DNA of 64,000 nt from Anabaenopsis elenkinii CCIBt3563 (GTDB lineage: Bacteria > Cyanobacteriota > Cyanobacteriia > Cyanobacteriales > Nostocaceae): assembly GCF_015245355.1 (NCBI RefSeq), contig NZ_CP063311.1:1013313-1077312 (forward strand). The letters run 5' to 3'. Position 1 is the stretch's first letter. Every line of letters starts with the position of its first letter. A program made the position numbers and the translations under genes. The notes below the pieces were generated by a model. That model made no database searches and was not told the origin of the DNA. It was given only the letters and a program-made list of their open reading frames with translations. This document shows, piece after piece, positions 54,229 to 64,000 of the stretch.

Positions 54229-55011
54229 TGCTGCCTACTTTCATTGATGCCCCTTGGGGAAGCCTGGAAAGTATTACTGGTTGTTTAGTTTATTAATATC
54301 AGAATCAGAGCCGACAAAAAACCGGTAATTTAGGTTTCTTAGCCAACATTACTCAAAAACACAGATTGCCGCAGTCAAGGTTAAACTATATTATACAGTT
54401 TCAGCAGGGCTATTAAGTCTTTGAAAAATACAAGATCAACCCCATGTAGCCCCGGGGATTTGACTCTGGCGTGTTTATCAAATTAAACCTTTTAAACCTT
54501 AATTTCCGGCTATACCTGAAAGATGATCATTTGTCTGAATTATGATCACCATAGTTTTACCATTCTCAGTCAGTATTGTGCATCGGCAAACTGCGGAGAT
54601 TTGAAGAGCAGCAATTTAACCCCATCAAACAATATTGCCAATCCAGTCAACTAGATGAGTAAAATCATATTTGCTGTTATGGTAGCGATCGCCTCATCCC
54701 TTCGCCATTCAGTTAAAAAAACGGTAAAAAATCGGCTATTTTGTCAGGGAATCCTGATAATAAACCGATAATTAATTATCAGCGATCGCCAATATCAAAG
54801 GGAAGTTCCTGTCAATGTTGAGTAACAGCTATTTTTGGCATTTTCCCAGATGAATGTGGCTTTTCTCAGACACTGTTGTTACAAATCGGCACATTTGTTT
54901 TATAATTCTTAAACATCAGCAAAGATTTGTCACTAATCTGTAGAAATTAACAGCCGGGTGTTACGAGAAGCTGTTCCAGGGCTGTAACAGAGTAAAATTG
55001 AGGGATGCAAA
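54229..55011. other. Long intergenic region upstream of lysC and sucrose-phosphate synthase
   Basis: About 780 bp with no convincing ORF or RNA gene. Holds HIP1 octamers (for example near 54685 and 54782). Regulatory regions of both divergent genes must be here. A GAGGGATG ribosome site precedes the synthase ATG. Confidence 0.45.
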
Positions 55012-57216
55012 ATGTCAAATAGCCCAGGATTATATATTCTACTAGTCAGTGTTCACGGCTTAATTCGGGGTAAAAATCTAGAATTAGGGAGAGATGCTGA
55101 CACCGGCGGACAGATTAAATATGTGCTAGAATTGGCTCAGGCTTTAGCAGCTAACCCACAAGTAGAACGTGTAGACCTAGTAACTCGTTTAATTAATGAT
55201 CCAAAAGTTAGCTCAGATTATGCTCAACCGGTAGAAGTTCTGGGTGATAAAGCCCAAATTATTCGTGTTAATTGCGGTCCACGTCGTTATCTGCGCAAAG
55301 AAGTTCTCTGGCCTCATTTAGATAATTTTGCTGATGAATTACTCAAGCACCTGCGCCAAGTGGGAAAACTACCCGATGTTATTCATAGCCATTACGCCGA
55401 TGGTGGTTATGTGGGTTGTCGGGTTGCAGGTTGGTTAGGTGTACCACTTGTACATACTGGTCATTCCCTAGGACGTGTGAAACAACAAAGACTTTTAGAC
55501 CAGGGTACAAAAAGGGAAACCATTGAAAGTACTTATCATATGAGTACCAGAATTGAGGCCGAGGAAACCACCCTGGCCAGTGCAGCCTTAGTCATTGCTA
55601 GTACCCATCAAGAAGTCACCGACCAGTACGGTATTTATGACCACTATCAGCCTGATAGAATGGTGGTCATTCCTCCAGGGGTAGCACTCAAGGACTTTTA
55701 CCCGGTTCCAGAAAATTGGCAAGAACCAGGAATTTACCAGGATTTAAAACGATTTCTCAATCATCCTGAAAAGCCGATAATTATGGCGCTTTCCCGTCCA
55801 GCAATTAAGAAAAATGTCGGTACTCTGGTGAAAGCTTATGGTGAAGATCCACGACTGCGTCATTTAGCGAATTTAGTCCTGATTTTAGGCAATCGCGATG
55901 ACATCAGCACCATGGAATCAGACCCACGCCATGTATTTGCAGAAATTTTTCACTTAATCGACCTTTACGACCTTTACGGATACGTCGCTTACCCCAAACA
56001 CCATTCATCTGATCAAGTTCCGGAACTATATCGATTGGTAGGTAAAACGGGGGGAGTCTTTATTAATCCCGCCTTAACTGAGCCATTTGGTCTGACTTTA
56101 ATTGAGGCTACAGCCTGCGGTGTGCCAATTATTGCTACATCAGATGGTGGTCCACGAGATATCCTGGAGGTATGCGACAATGGGATGTTGATTGATCCTC
56201 TAGATATTAAGCAGATCCAGTATGCTCTGCGAACAGCACTCACAGATACACAACAGTGGAAAACTTGGTCGAAAAATGGGTTAGAGCGAGTGCGGGATAA
56301 TTTCTCTTGGTCTAGTCACGTAGAACGTTATCTCCAACAGGTGCAGCAATTATCCCAACGACCCGTTAAATCTATGCTCAGTCCCCTACCAAAGGCTTTA
56401 GCAAATGACCTGGCTGATTCTAATACCCTCGACCAAAACCGCTTACCAACCGCAGATCGGTTTCTGGTGTGCGAAATTGATAACACTTTGTTAGGAGACC
56501 AGGAAGCTTTACAACAACTCATAGAACGAGTATATCAGGAAGGTCAATCTACGGGAGTAGGTATTGCGACCGGGCGCAATTTGCAAAGTTCCTTAGATAT
56601 GTTAGAGGAATGGCATTTCCCCAGACCAGATTTACTGATTGTGTGTGCAGGTAGTGAAATTTATTATGGACCTCAGGTAATCCCAGATAGTAACTGGCAA
56701 AGACACATTAGTTATCATTGGAACCCTCAGGGTGTTCGTCAAGCAATGGAGACATTACCCGGTGTTTCTCTGCAACCCCCAGAATGTCAAGGTAAGTTTA
56801 AAATCAGCTACTTTATTGATGAAGCCACATCTGTGAGCTTTAAGGAAATTATGCGTCATCTGCGGCAGCATAAGCTCCATGTTAAAGGAATCTATAGCCA
56901 TAGTATGTATCTTGATTTGTTACCTATCCGGGCTTCTAAGGGAGATGCTATTCGTTATTGTGCTTTGAAGTGGGGACTACCAATACAACGATTTTTAGTA
57001 GCAGGAGCATCTGGTAATGATGAATCAATGCTGTCTGGCAATACTTTGGGTGTGGTTGTTGGTAATTATAGCCCTGAACTGGAAAAGTTACGGGAGTATC
57101 CCCAAGTTTACTTTGCCGCAGGAAAATACGCTTGGGGTATCTTGGAAGCACTAGACCGCTATGACTTTTTTGGCGCTCTGTCTAAATCTGAAGATGTTCT
57201 ATTAGCAGATAATTAG
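55012..57216 (+). CDS. sps: Sucrose-phosphate synthase with phosphatase-like C-terminal domain
   Basis: A 734-aa enzyme that joins UDP-/ADP-glucose with fructose-6-P. The GT4 glycosyltransferase part (1-460) starts LYILLVSVHGLIRGKNLELG with DTGGQIKYVLELA, then HSHYADGGYVG and GVFINPALTEPFGLTLIEA. A C-terminal HAD/sucrose-phosphatase-like domain (about 480-720) starts RFLVCEIDNTLLGD and contains VAGASGNDESMLSG. The first HAD aspartate pair reads CEIDNT, so the leading nucleophile Asp is Glu; this half may be structural, with a separate phosphatase needed. Sucrose serves in osmoprotection and carbon transport to heterocysts. Confidence 0.92.
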   Translation: MSNSPGLYILLVSVHGLIRGKNLELGRDADTGGQIKYVLELAQALAANPQVERVDLVTRLINDPKVSSDYAQPVEVLGDKAQIIRVNCGPRRYLRKEVLWPHLDNFADELLKHLRQVGKLPDVIHSHYADGGYVGCRVAGWLGVPLVHTGHSLGRVKQQRLLDQGTKRETIESTYHMSTRIEAEETTLASAALVIASTHQEVTDQYGIYDHYQPDRMVVIPPGVALKDFYPVPENWQEPGIYQDLKRFLNHPEKPIIMALSRPAIKKNVGTLVKAYGEDPRLRHLANLVLILGNRDDISTMESDPRHVFAEIFHLIDLYDLYGYVAYPKHHSSDQVPELYRLVGKTGGVFINPALTEPFGLTLIEATACGVPIIATSDGGPRDILEVCDNGMLIDPLDIKQIQYALRTALTDTQQWKTWSKNGLERVRDNFSWSSHVERYLQQVQQLSQRPVKSMLSPLPKALANDLADSNTLDQNRLPTADRFLVCEIDNTLLGDQEALQQLIERVYQEGQSTGVGIATGRNLQSSLDMLEEWHFPRPDLLIVCAGSEIYYGPQVIPDSNWQRHISYHWNPQGVRQAMETLPGVSLQPPECQGKFKISYFIDEATSVSFKEIMRHLRQHKLHVKGIYSHSMYLDLLPIRASKGDAIRYCALKWGLPIQRFLVAGASGNDESMLSGNTLGVVVGNYSPELEKLREYPQVYFAAGKYAWGILEALDRYDFFGALSKSEDVLLADN

Positions 57217-57223
57217 CTGTTTG

Positions 57224-58615
57224 TCAATGAATTTTCAGAACAACTAATGTCATGTCATCGGTGTTTTGTCTTTCATCACCGATAAATTCCAAGACTTGAT
57301 CAAACAGATAATCTACAATCTCCTCGGCTCCGCTGCAATACCTGCAAGCGGCATTAAAAGCGGCGACAAAATTTTCTTCATCGAAGCGATCGCCACTGGC
57401 TGCCGCCGCATCAGTTAAACCATCTGTATAATATATAACTGTATCTCCCGGTTCTAACTGAGCCTGGGCATCTTCGTATTGACTATTAGCATCTAAACCA
57501 ATCAGCATACCCAAAGTATCCAAGCGGGTAATACTTTTAGTGGCTGCGTGCCACCACAGGGGAGGATTGTGTGCGGCATTACTATAAGATAAAACCCGAT
57601 TCACCGGATTATATTCCGAGTAAAATAGAGTCACAAACCGATGGGAATTTTCCAAATCCGCATACATCACTCGATTCAGATTTTGTAGAATCACACATGG
57701 GGAATGACCATGGAACACCTCACCACGCAGCATTCCCCGCATCATGGTCATAATTAGCCCAGCGGGGACACCTTTACCCATGACATCCCCAATTACCAAA
57801 CCCCAGCCTCCTGTTTCCTGGGCAGTTTTGCCATTCAGCTGTCCTTGATTTTGATGGGTGGGGATAAAGTCATAGTAATCTCCACCCACACGATTAGCGG
57901 GTTTACAGCGTGCAGCTAGAGTTGCACCGGGAATAATCGGACATTGTCGGGGTAAGAGTCGCCGTTGAATTTCTGCGCCAATTTCTAGTTCTTGATCTAA
58001 GCGCTCTTTTTTTCTCAATTCTACGGCTAGTTCTTCGTTTTCAATAGCTACAGCTGTTTGATCTGCTACTAGTCTGACTAACTTTTGTCTGGTATCTGTC
58101 CAGCTATATTCAGGATCGCGGCTGAGGACATAAAGCCAGCCCCGTTCTGTATGCTTGACCAGGATTGCAGTCCCAAAGATTTGTACATCTGGATCCAAGT
58201 AGCGATGGATTTGGTCATCTAACATCCCTGTAGCTGTTGCTAAAGGTCCTGTATGAGATAGAAGTGTGATTTGACTACTAGCGGTTTCTAGAGCTTTGCG
58301 GATATTCTTACGCTGGCGGCTATCCTGCCAGTGTAGTTGTTCTAAGCGAATTTGACCATTAGGTTTATGTAGGAACAAAGCACTACCATCTGCATCTGTG
58401 ACTCTAGTGGCGATCAGTGGTATCAGCTGCAAAAACTGGTTTAAATTATTGAAACTTCTGAGGGCAAATCCTAAAGAACTCAGTAAATCTTGGATTTTAT
58501 TTTGTTCTCGGCGCAACCGTTCCACAAGTTCTTTGAGTGCCACAACTGGTGTGACATCCGTCTGAGCACTACTATTAGTATCAGTGGGTTGAGAGGGCAG
58601 TTGAGACACAGGCAA
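57224..58615 (-). CDS. GAF-SpoIIE (PP2C-type) serine phosphatase
   Basis: A 463-aa cytosolic signalling phosphatase. A short N-terminal coiled coil (ALKELVERLRREQNKIQDLL), then a GAF sensor domain (about 45-205). The linker helix includes LRKKERLDQELEIGAEIQRR. The PP2C_SIG domain (225-463) carries metal-binding aspartates in NRVGGDYYDF, IGDVMGKGVPAGL and NTDDMTLVVLK. Family role: dephosphorylates anti-sigma-factor antagonists (RsbU-like partner switching). Partner not in the window. Ends 8 bp from the convergent synthase stop. Confidence 0.93.
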   Translation of the reverse strand: MPVSQLPSQPTDTNSSAQTDVTPVVALKELVERLRREQNKIQDLLSSLGFALRSFNNLNQFLQLIPLIATRVTDADGSALFLHKPNGQIRLEQLHWQDSRQRKNIRKALETASSQITLLSHTGPLATATGMLDDQIHRYLDPDVQIFGTAILVKHTERGWLYVLSRDPEYSWTDTRQKLVRLVADQTAVAIENEELAVELRKKERLDQELEIGAEIQRRLLPRQCPIIPGATLAARCKPANRVGGDYYDFIPTHQNQGQLNGKTAQETGGWGLVIGDVMGKGVPAGLIMTMMRGMLRGEVFHGHSPCVILQNLNRVMYADLENSHRFVTLFYSEYNPVNRVLSYSNAAHNPPLWWHAATKSITRLDTLGMLIGLDANSQYEDAQAQLEPGDTVIYYTDGLTDAAAASGDRFDEENFVAAFNAACRYCSGAEEIVDYLFDQVLEFIGDERQNTDDMTLVVLKIH

Positions 58616-59127
58616 AGTATGATTGCACTTAATATAGATAGATTTGAGGTTAATTAATACATCAAGTAAATTGCTAAGTTATATTGGGGCACAATTTTTG
58701 ATATTTTTAGCTCAATATTGATGTAATTGCCATCAAGAATGAATAGGTAAAAGACAGCCAATACTCTCTTAACATATAAATACCCTAATTGTTCCAGAAC
58801 TTAATTAGCAAATCATACATCTTGAGAGCCAAAACAATCATTTTTTAACCAAATAAATTTTTCACAGGTTTGTCATTCTCCAGGGGAAATTCTATTGGCA
58901 AGAAAATATTGCCTTATTTGTTGAGTTTTGTGTGGGTCTTTGGGTCTTGGTGGGGCAAAAATCAACCCAAGGACGGGGGGATGAAATAATTTTTGCCGAC
59001 GGAAACACCGGTTAGATGTTGTCTGATGGCCTCGACCTGGTGATCAAAGCAAATTTTCCATCCAAATATGGCACAAATGAGACGATTCAGGCAGACCCAG
59101 AGAAAATATTAACTAAAAAAATCCCAA
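58616..59127. other. Intergenic region, no gene seen
   Basis: About 510 bp, AT-rich on the left. No ORF, tRNA or strong hairpin recognised. Upstream region of the phosphatase gene and downstream region of ftsY. Confidence 0.45.
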
Positions 59128-60654
59128 CTAGCCACTCAAGAGAGCTTCCACAAACTCGTAGCTAGAAAAAGGACGCAAATCTTCCATACCTTCACCAGCG
59201 CCAATAAAGCGAATAGGTAAACCCAGCTGCTGCACCACGGCCAAGGCCACACCTCCCTTAGCAGTACCATCTAGCTTAGTTAAGATTACCCCAGTCAGTT
59301 GGGCAGCTTGGGAGAAAACTTGAGCTTGGCGCAATCCATTTTGACCTAAAGTGGCATCTAAAACTAAGAGGGATTCTATTTTGGCATGAGGGGCTTTTTT
59401 GTCGATAATCCGGCGGACTTTGCTGAGTTCGTCCATTAAGTTTTTCTTATTTTGCAGTCGCCCGGCGGTGTCTACCAATAGTAACTCCGTTTCTCGTGCT
59501 TGGGCTGCGGCGATCGCATCAAAGACCACGGCGGCGGGGTCTGTATTCTTACCGGGATTAGCAATTACTTCTACTCCGCTACGTTGGCCCCACACCTTCA
59601 CCTGTTCCACCGCCGCGGCGCGGAAAGTATCTGCCGCACCAATTAAACATTTATAACCGGACTTTTGGGCCAGGTGGGATATTTTGCCGATAGTAGTGGT
59701 TTTTCCAGCCCCATTCACCCCAGTAATTAACCAAATATTCAAAGTTTCCTTTTCGGGGGCGAAGCTCAAACTTGAGGCTTGTTGCAGTGGAGCATCTAAC
59801 ATATCCCGCAAAATTTGTTTCAGGTAGGCGATCGCCTCTTCTGGGGGAGTCACCTCTGCCAACAGTTTTTTCTGGAGAGTATGGACAATGTAATCTGTAG
59901 CTTCCACACCCACATCAGCTTGTAGAAGTGCGGCTTCTATTTCTGAGACAGCCGCTTGATTGAGTGGTCCTTGTCCAACAATTGCCTTGAGTTGGTTGAG
60001 AATATTGCGACGGGTTTTCCCTAATCCTTGGCGGAGTTTTTTCAGCCAAGTAATTTCCTCAACAGAAATATCTTCGGCTCGCCTACCTTGGGCCGCCAAT
60101 ACTTCTGCTGACCATACAAAACCTTCATCAAAAGCTAACACTTCCTCATCTAGGGCTGTTGCTGTCGTAGTGGCTGGGGTGACTACTTCCGGTTGCTCCA
60201 CTTCAATCGCCCCGGCTATCAACCTTTCCTGCTTGGCTTGCCGTTCTGCGGCCGCCCGTTCCAAAAAGGATAGATTACTGGGGGCTGTAGGTTCTGGTGT
60301 GGTTTGATCTAGACTCTCAGGGACATCATTACTATATGTTACTTCTAGTGCTGCCGTAGCAGTAACTTCACTGAGGTTATCAGGGGCGGGTTCTCTGGCT
60401 ACTGTTGTTGTATTTTCTACCGTTGCTGGTTCTTCTGGTGCTGCTTCTACATTGGCGACCTCTGGTGTAGTTTCTACTTGTGCAGCTTTTTGTTTTTCCT
60501 GGATATTCTTATAGGCAGATTTGGCGAAGGCCAATAAATCTGTAGAGTCTATTTGTTCGGTTTGGGTGACCGGAGGAGTTGCTTCCTGTTGTTCTTGGGG
60601 TGGTGGGGTATCAGAAGAATTTTGATATTGACGTTGGAACCAATTAAAAGCCAT
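59128..60654 (-). CDS. ftsY: FtsY, signal recognition particle receptor
   Basis: A 508-aa GTPase receiving ribosome-SRP complexes at the membrane. A long acidic, Pro/Thr/Glu-rich N-terminal A domain (1-190) is followed by the N domain ([20 protein letters not shown]) and the G domain: [57 protein letters not shown], and [14 protein letters not shown]. Ends [11 protein letters not shown], a normal terminus. Downstream of nusB on the same strand. Confidence 0.97.
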   Translation of the reverse strand: MAFNWFQRQYQNSSDTPPPQEQQEATPPVTQTEQIDSTDLLAFAKSAYKNIQEKQKAAQVETTPEVANVEAAPEEPATVENTTTVAREPAPDNLSEVTATAALEVTYSNDVPESLDQTTPEPTAPSNLSFLERAAAERQAKQERLIAGAIEVEQPEVVTPATTTATALDEEVLAFDEGFVWSAEVLAAQGRRAEDISVEEITWLKKLRQGLGKTRRNILNQLKAIVGQGPLNQAAVSEIEAALLQADVGVEATDYIVHTLQKKLLAEVTPPEEAIAYLKQILRDMLDAPLQQASSLSFAPEKETLNIWLITGVNGAGKTTTIGKISHLAQKSGYKCLIGAADTFRAAAVEQVKVWGQRSGVEVIANPGKNTDPAAVVFDAIAAAQARETELLLVDTAGRLQNKKNLMDELSKVRRIIDKKAPHAKIESLLVLDATLGQNGLRQAQVFSQAAQLTGVILTKLDGTAKGGVALAVVQQLGLPIRFIGAGEGMEDLRPFSSYEFVEALLSG

Positions 60655-60700
60655 TACATCTATAAGTATTATTTGATGATTTATGTTTATGATTTTAACT

Positions 60701-60729
60701 AAATATCCTCAAGACCCTTGAGGATATTT
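60701..60729 (-). terminator. Hairpin between nusB and ftsY
   Basis: Arms AAATATCCTCAA and TTGAGGATATTT with a 5-nt loop, 29 bp after the nusB stop (minus strand). Probably terminates or attenuates nusB transcription before ftsY. Confidence 0.65.
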
Positions 60730-60757
60730 GAGTAGGGGGGTAAATTCGCGCTTTAAT

Positions 60758-61387
60758 CTACACAGCTGCTTGTTGTTGAGTAAACCGGCGCAGAACCCCA
60801 TTAATGAACCGATGACCCTCATCTCCACTGTAGCGTTTAGCTAGCTCTACAGCTTCGTTAATAGCTACTCTGTCGGGCAAATTTAAAAACATCATTTCTG
60901 CCACGGCAATCCGCAAAATATCTCGGTCTATTTGGGCGAGGCGAGTAACTTGCCAATCTACTAAAGCTGAGGAAATTTGTTCATCAATGATAACTCGGTG
61001 TTCGTTGACTATTTTTACTAATTGAATAGCATATCTCCCCACTTCCTTGTCTTGATTTGCTAATTGAATCAATTCTGGGAATTCAACTGCGGCTCCCAGT
61101 TGATTAATGGCGGTTTGGGTATAGTTAATGGCCTCTTTGAGGAGGTTTCTGGCTGTATCGATGTCGGAAGCACGAGTTTGACTAGTTAAGAGGCGATCGT
61201 TACTGCGTTGTAATTCTCCAGTGGCATTATCTAGAGTATCTTGCACTTCTGATCGCAGGGTGCGGACGGTAGCTAGGACTAATTTGGGCAGATGCTCTTC
61301 TGTCAATTTTTTGGGGTTGATTGGCAACTGGCTCAGGCTTAAAAGTGCCAACTCACGGGAAATTTGCTGGGGTTTTCGTTCTTGCAT
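60758..61387 (-). CDS. nusB: NusB, transcription antitermination factor
   Basis: A 209-aa RNA-binding protein that with NusE aids antitermination on rRNA operons. N-terminal [21 protein letters not shown]-terminal NusB core [20 protein letters not shown] and [20 protein letters not shown], then FINGVLRRF. It is longer than the ~140-aa E. coli protein because of an inserted middle region, as usual in cyanobacteria. Confidence 0.95.
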   Translation of the reverse strand: MQERKPQQISRELALLSLSQLPINPKKLTEEHLPKLVLATVRTLRSEVQDTLDNATGELQRSNDRLLTSQTRASDIDTARNLLKEAINYTQTAINQLGAAVEFPELIQLANQDKEVGRYAIQLVKIVNEHRVIIDEQISSALVDWQVTRLAQIDRDILRIAVAEMMFLNLPDRVAINEAVELAKRYSGDEGHRFINGVLRRFTQQQAAV

Positions 61388-61501
61388 AGCAATATGTACT
61401 CAAATATTCATGATTAAGGGTTAGTATGGTCGTAATTGTGCTCAAATCATCATATTATTCATCTCCTGGTAACTTTTCCCGATGAATTTCAGCTGGGTTT
61501 T

Positions 61502-62236
61502 TTAGGGTGGTGTTTCTAGATTTCGCTCCTGGGATAGAAGTAGGGGGGGTAGAGCCGTGTTATCAGCGATAATCCCTCCAGAAATTAAGACTTTAAAAGC
61601 ATCTTCTATGGGTATAGATAGAGTTACTACCTCATCTTCTGGAACTATGGCATACCAGCCGGTGGTGGGGTTGGGGGTGCTGGGAATAAATACACTCAAC
61701 ATCGGGCGGGGCATATGGGCTTGAATATCGCTACTAATATTACCGGTGACGAAGCCGATCGCCCATATTCCTTTGCGGGGATACTCGACTAAAATTACCC
61801 GCCGAAACTTGTTTTTGGAATCTTTGATGAGGGTGGCTAAAAGTTGTTTGAGGGTTTTGTATACTTGCCCTGCCAAGGGAATTGCCTGTAATAGGCGCTC
61901 TCCAACATCCAATAACCAACGCCCGGCAATGTTCCGAGCCATCAACCCTATTAACAGAATACTGAATAGAGGGACGGCAAGCCCTACGGCTAAATTGAGG
62001 ATATTTACTACTATAGGTTGGAGTCCGTCAAAGGGGTTGAGTTGTTTAGGAATTTTAGTCAGGAAGTTGATTACCCAATTAGCGATGGTAATAGTGAGCC
62101 AAATAGTTGTTGCTAAGGGAATAACTACTAATAAACCGGCAATTAGGTCATTTTTTAAGTCCTGTTTTAGGTGATTAATTCCCCAGTCTCTATGCTCCTG
62201 TTTCAGGTTACTAGAATTTTTGTGATTGCTATTCAT
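61502..62236 (-). CDS. DUF502 family membrane protein
   Basis: A 244-aa protein with two N-terminal membrane segments (about 28-55 and 75-100; LKNDLIAGLLVVIPLATTIW, then LAVGLAVPLFSILLIGLMA). A soluble domain carries the family motif PLAGQVYKTLKQL, followed by VEYPRKGIWAIGFVT and VFIPSTPNPTTGWYAIVPE. Function unknown. It lies in a row with nusB and ftsY, all on the minus strand, a frequent cyanobacterial order. Confidence 0.92.
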   Translation of the reverse strand: MNSNHKNSSNLKQEHRDWGINHLKQDLKNDLIAGLLVVIPLATTIWLTITIANWVINFLTKIPKQLNPFDGLQPIVVNILNLAVGLAVPLFSILLIGLMARNIAGRWLLDVGERLLQAIPLAGQVYKTLKQLLATLIKDSKNKFRRVILVEYPRKGIWAIGFVTGNISSDIQAHMPRPMLSVFIPSTPNPTTGWYAIVPEDEVVTLSIPIEDAFKVLISGGIIADNTALPPLLLSQERNLETPP

Positions 62237-62398
62237 ACCAGCATACTTGTCAAATTGTCAAGAGTTAATTGTAAAATTTAATACTTTAGTCCCATTTCCA
62301 AGATTGTGAGCATCTAGGATAATACTGTAAAAATATACACTGACTGCTCAGTCAAGAGTATTTTTCTAGTTGGGTACATATAGAGATTGACTGTAGAT
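62237..62398. other. Upstream region of the DUF502 gene
   Basis: AT-rich noncoding sequence between the DUF502 start and the hairpin at 62399. Should hold the promoter of the DUF502-nusB-ftsY run. No ORF. Confidence 0.4.
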
Positions 62399-62445
62399 AG
62401 TATATTAGAGACTTGTAAAGCATTGTTGCAAGTCTCTAATATACT
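62399..62445 (-). terminator. Long hairpin downstream of the HpsJ-like gene
   Basis: 17-bp perfect arms (AGTATATTAGAGACTTG and its complement) with a 13-nt loop, 115 bp after the HpsJ-like stop. No U-tract; terminator or palindromic repeat. Confidence 0.55.
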
Positions 62446-62559
62446 ACTGATCCTATCGCGCTCAGTTAAAAGCTGCTAAAAATTCTGTAAGTGTTACATT
62501 ACAGCTAAAGGAGGATATGAAGTCGTCACTGAGTCGGAGTTTTTTTTGTGAAAATTAAG

Positions 62560-63396
62560 TTAATAATATTTATCTTCACTGGTGACAGCCATATGTTTCA
62601 TCCTTCTTAAACCTGTCCAGCCAATAATGATATATCCCAGGGATAAGAGCAAACTACTAACACCAATTCGTAGTCCAGACTTCCAAGCGTCACCTCTGGC
62701 TTGTTTTTCAGCTTGTTGGCGACGTTGACGAATTTCGGTTAATCTTTGATTTGCTTGTGCTTGGGGGTCTGTTTGCTGGGCGATAAAAGTCTCAATTTCT
62801 GCGGGATTTGTCTTAAATTTCTGGAGTAATTCTTTTTGCTCTGGGGGAATTTGAGGGTTATTGAGTGCTTGTTGGTATGTTTCCTCATTTTTGAGCACCT
62901 CGGTAAACTGATTTCTCAGTTGGTTGCGCAGCTGTTCTAACTGAGCTTTTCCTTGCTCATTGTTGAGTTGGGCTTGGAATTGGGATAAACGATTGTTAAC
63001 TTCATTTTCTGCTTGTTGGGCTTCTTGGCGGATTTGGTCGATGTTTTGAGTGGTAGCTTGTCGAACATTATTCACGTGTAAGGGGAAAATTAATAGAAAA
63101 ATCAACCCTAAGATGCTGGAGAGGATAAAGATGGGAAGTTTGATATCTATAGGTTTTGGGCGATCGCCAGGAGCAAAACTATCAATCCCATCAGCGGCGA
63201 ATAGCATTCCGATAGCCACTAAAGGGAGAATACCTCTGTCAACTAAGGAGGTAGCTAAATTGATTTGCCATCCTGTATTAGTGATTTGCAAGGGTAAAAT
63301 CACAATGAAAAACTCTAGGAAGAAGGACAAAAGTAAGATGATACCCACTACCTTAAGTATGAAAGCAGCATTCCCCGCAGCATGAGGATTAGTCAT
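62560..63396 (-). CDS. HpsJ-like membrane protein
   Basis: A 278-aa protein. Two or three N-terminal membrane segments (about 12-35, 55-70, 88-108), a long central Gln/Glu-rich coiled coil (QIRQEAQQAENEVNNRL onward, 115-230), and a final membrane segment (about 242-265, IGVSSLLLSLGYIIIGWTGL). This layout and the N-terminus match the HpsJ family, linked to hormogonium polysaccharide in Nostoc; that role is inferred. No other hps genes adjacent. Confidence 0.78.
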   Translation of the reverse strand: MTNPHAAGNAAFILKVVGIILLLSFFLEFFIVILPLQITNTGWQINLATSLVDRGILPLVAIGMLFAADGIDSFAPGDRPKPIDIKLPIFILSSILGLIFLLIFPLHVNNVRQATTQNIDQIRQEAQQAENEVNNRLSQFQAQLNNEQGKAQLEQLRNQLRNQFTEVLKNEETYQQALNNPQIPPEQKELLQKFKTNPAEIETFIAQQTDPQAQANQRLTEIRQRRQQAEKQARGDAWKSGLRIGVSSLLLSLGYIIIGWTGLRRMKHMAVTSEDKYY

Positions 63397-63463
63397 AGTT
63401 AATTTTCGCTGATGAAAGTGATTTATCTATATCAAGTTACCTGAATAGTTACTAAAAATATAG

Positions 63464-63770
63464 TCAAATATTTTTAGCTTGGTAAGGTCTAAACCTTACT
63501 GGGCTAACTACAAGCCTCTCTACTGAGTTTCCATCAAAGATAGAGTCCCCAGCTACCTTTCTTAATATATTTAGGGAACCATTCAAGTCTGCTGAATATA
63601 TTTTCCCAGACTTAGACCTAAATAAACCTCTGTTGATTCTTTTACCTAAATAGTGTTTATGCTTTTTGATAGGTTCAAAATCTAGAAAACTACATTTTGA
63701 AGTGTAGCTCTCTTCATTGGTTTGCACCTTGATTCCAGCGAGTTTAGATTTATAGCAACCGCCAAGGTAA
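63464..63770 (-). pseudogene. TnpB (IS200/IS605-type) C-terminal remnant
   Basis: The minus strand reads YKSKLAGIKVQTNEESYTSK, CSFLDFEP and KRINRGLFRSKSGKIYSADL, NGSLNILRKV. This is the zinc-ribbon and last RuvC segment (ADxNGSxNI with the catalytic Asp) of TnpB nucleases. Everything upstream, including the rest of RuvC, is missing, and the second zinc-ribbon cysteine pair appears lost. A decayed insertion. Confidence 0.85.
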
Positions 63771-63829
63771 TTTAAGCATAAACTATAAGTAGTCCCTTTT
63801 CATGTGAAGCGATCGCTTGCTACAGGTAT

Positions 63830-64000
63830 ATGCCCAAACCGTACAGTTACGACCTTCGTCAAAAAGTAATCCAAGCGATTGAACTCGATGGCTTGAAGAA
63901 AACTCAAGCCAGTCAAATGTTTAATATTAGTCGCAACACCATCACCCTATGGTTGAAGCGAAAAACCGAAACGGGGGACTTCCAAGCCTTGCCTAATCAG
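63830..64000 (+). CDS. IS630-family transposase, N-terminal part (runs off right edge)
   Basis: 57 codons open to the window edge, starting MPKPYSYDLRQKVIQAIELD, with helix-turn-helix KTQASQMFNISRNTITLWLK. This is the N-terminal DNA-binding domain of IS630/Tc1-like transposases (DDE domain beyond the window). A terminal repeat is not clear in the 60 bp upstream. Whether the copy is intact cannot be judged here. Confidence 0.85.
   Translation, partial: MPKPYSYDLRQKVIQAIELDGLKKTQASQMFNISRNTITLWLKRKTETGDFQALPNQ

Overview
The window looks like chromosome of a filamentous, probably heterocyst-forming cyanobacterium (Nostocales). Evidence: abundant GCGATCGC (HIP1) octamers, heptamer AGTCAAC tandem repeats, a fused modBC molybdate permease/ATPase, sucrose-phosphate synthase, a four-ACT aspartate kinase, an HpsJ-like protein, WD40/TPR/kinase repeat proteins and a type V-K CRISPR-associated transposon, a group known from cyanobacteria. 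The genus cannot be fixed from the sequence alone.

Layout. 1-1.74 kb: modBC (runs off the left edge) and modA. 2.1-4 kb: uridine phosphorylase and a near-identical tandem pair of small double-glycine-leader peptides. 4.1-7.6 kb: sigma-factor-like gene, DUF1822 gene and Gfo/Idh/MocA oxidoreductase, all on the minus strand. 7.7-14.2 kb: secreted protein, DUF2214 protein, MBL-fold protein, copper-binding four-helix protein, 2-Cys peroxiredoxin, glycogen-debranching-type glucosidase, PD-(D/E)XK-like protein. 14.2-20.6 kb: repeat-rich accessory region with a double seven-bladed WD40 protein, broken genes, an ISAs1 remnant, a CsgG-like protein and palindromic repeats. 20.6-33.3 kb: dam-like methylase overlapping tRNA-Met, uvrA, phosphoketolase, Wzc/BY-kinase-like protein, SpoIID/LytB protein, two hypothetical genes, tRNA-Gln.

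33.48-43.55 kb holds the centrepiece: a complete type V-K CAST about 9.9 kb long, inserted just downstream of tRNA-Leu(CAA). It has both TGTACA ends with multiple TnsB-type sites, a short CRISPR array, a tracrRNA, nuclease-dead Cas12k, a divergent MerR-type regulator (CvkR-like), cargo (a two-gene membrane module and a Panacea-type toxin-antitoxin candidate), and tniQ-tnsC-tnsB. A truncated repeat next to the tRNA-side end carries a 17-nt spacer that matches the 3' half of the adjacent tRNA-Leu exactly, beside a GTC PAM and 61 bp from the junction. This explains why the element sits here. A 17-bp motif shared by the cas12k/regulator and tnsB promoters is a candidate common operator.

43.5-63.4 kb is mostly housekeeping: M48 peptidase, murA (apparently started from ATT), tRNA-Leu(CAG), an rRNA/tRNA methyltransferase, cobU, TPR and pseudokinase-TPR genes, lysC, sucrose-phosphate synthase, a GAF-SpoIIE phosphatase, ftsY, nusB, a DUF502 protein and an HpsJ-like protein. 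The right edge holds a TnpB remnant and the start of an IS630-type transposase that runs out of the window.

All functions come from reading sequence motifs by eye; no database search was run.
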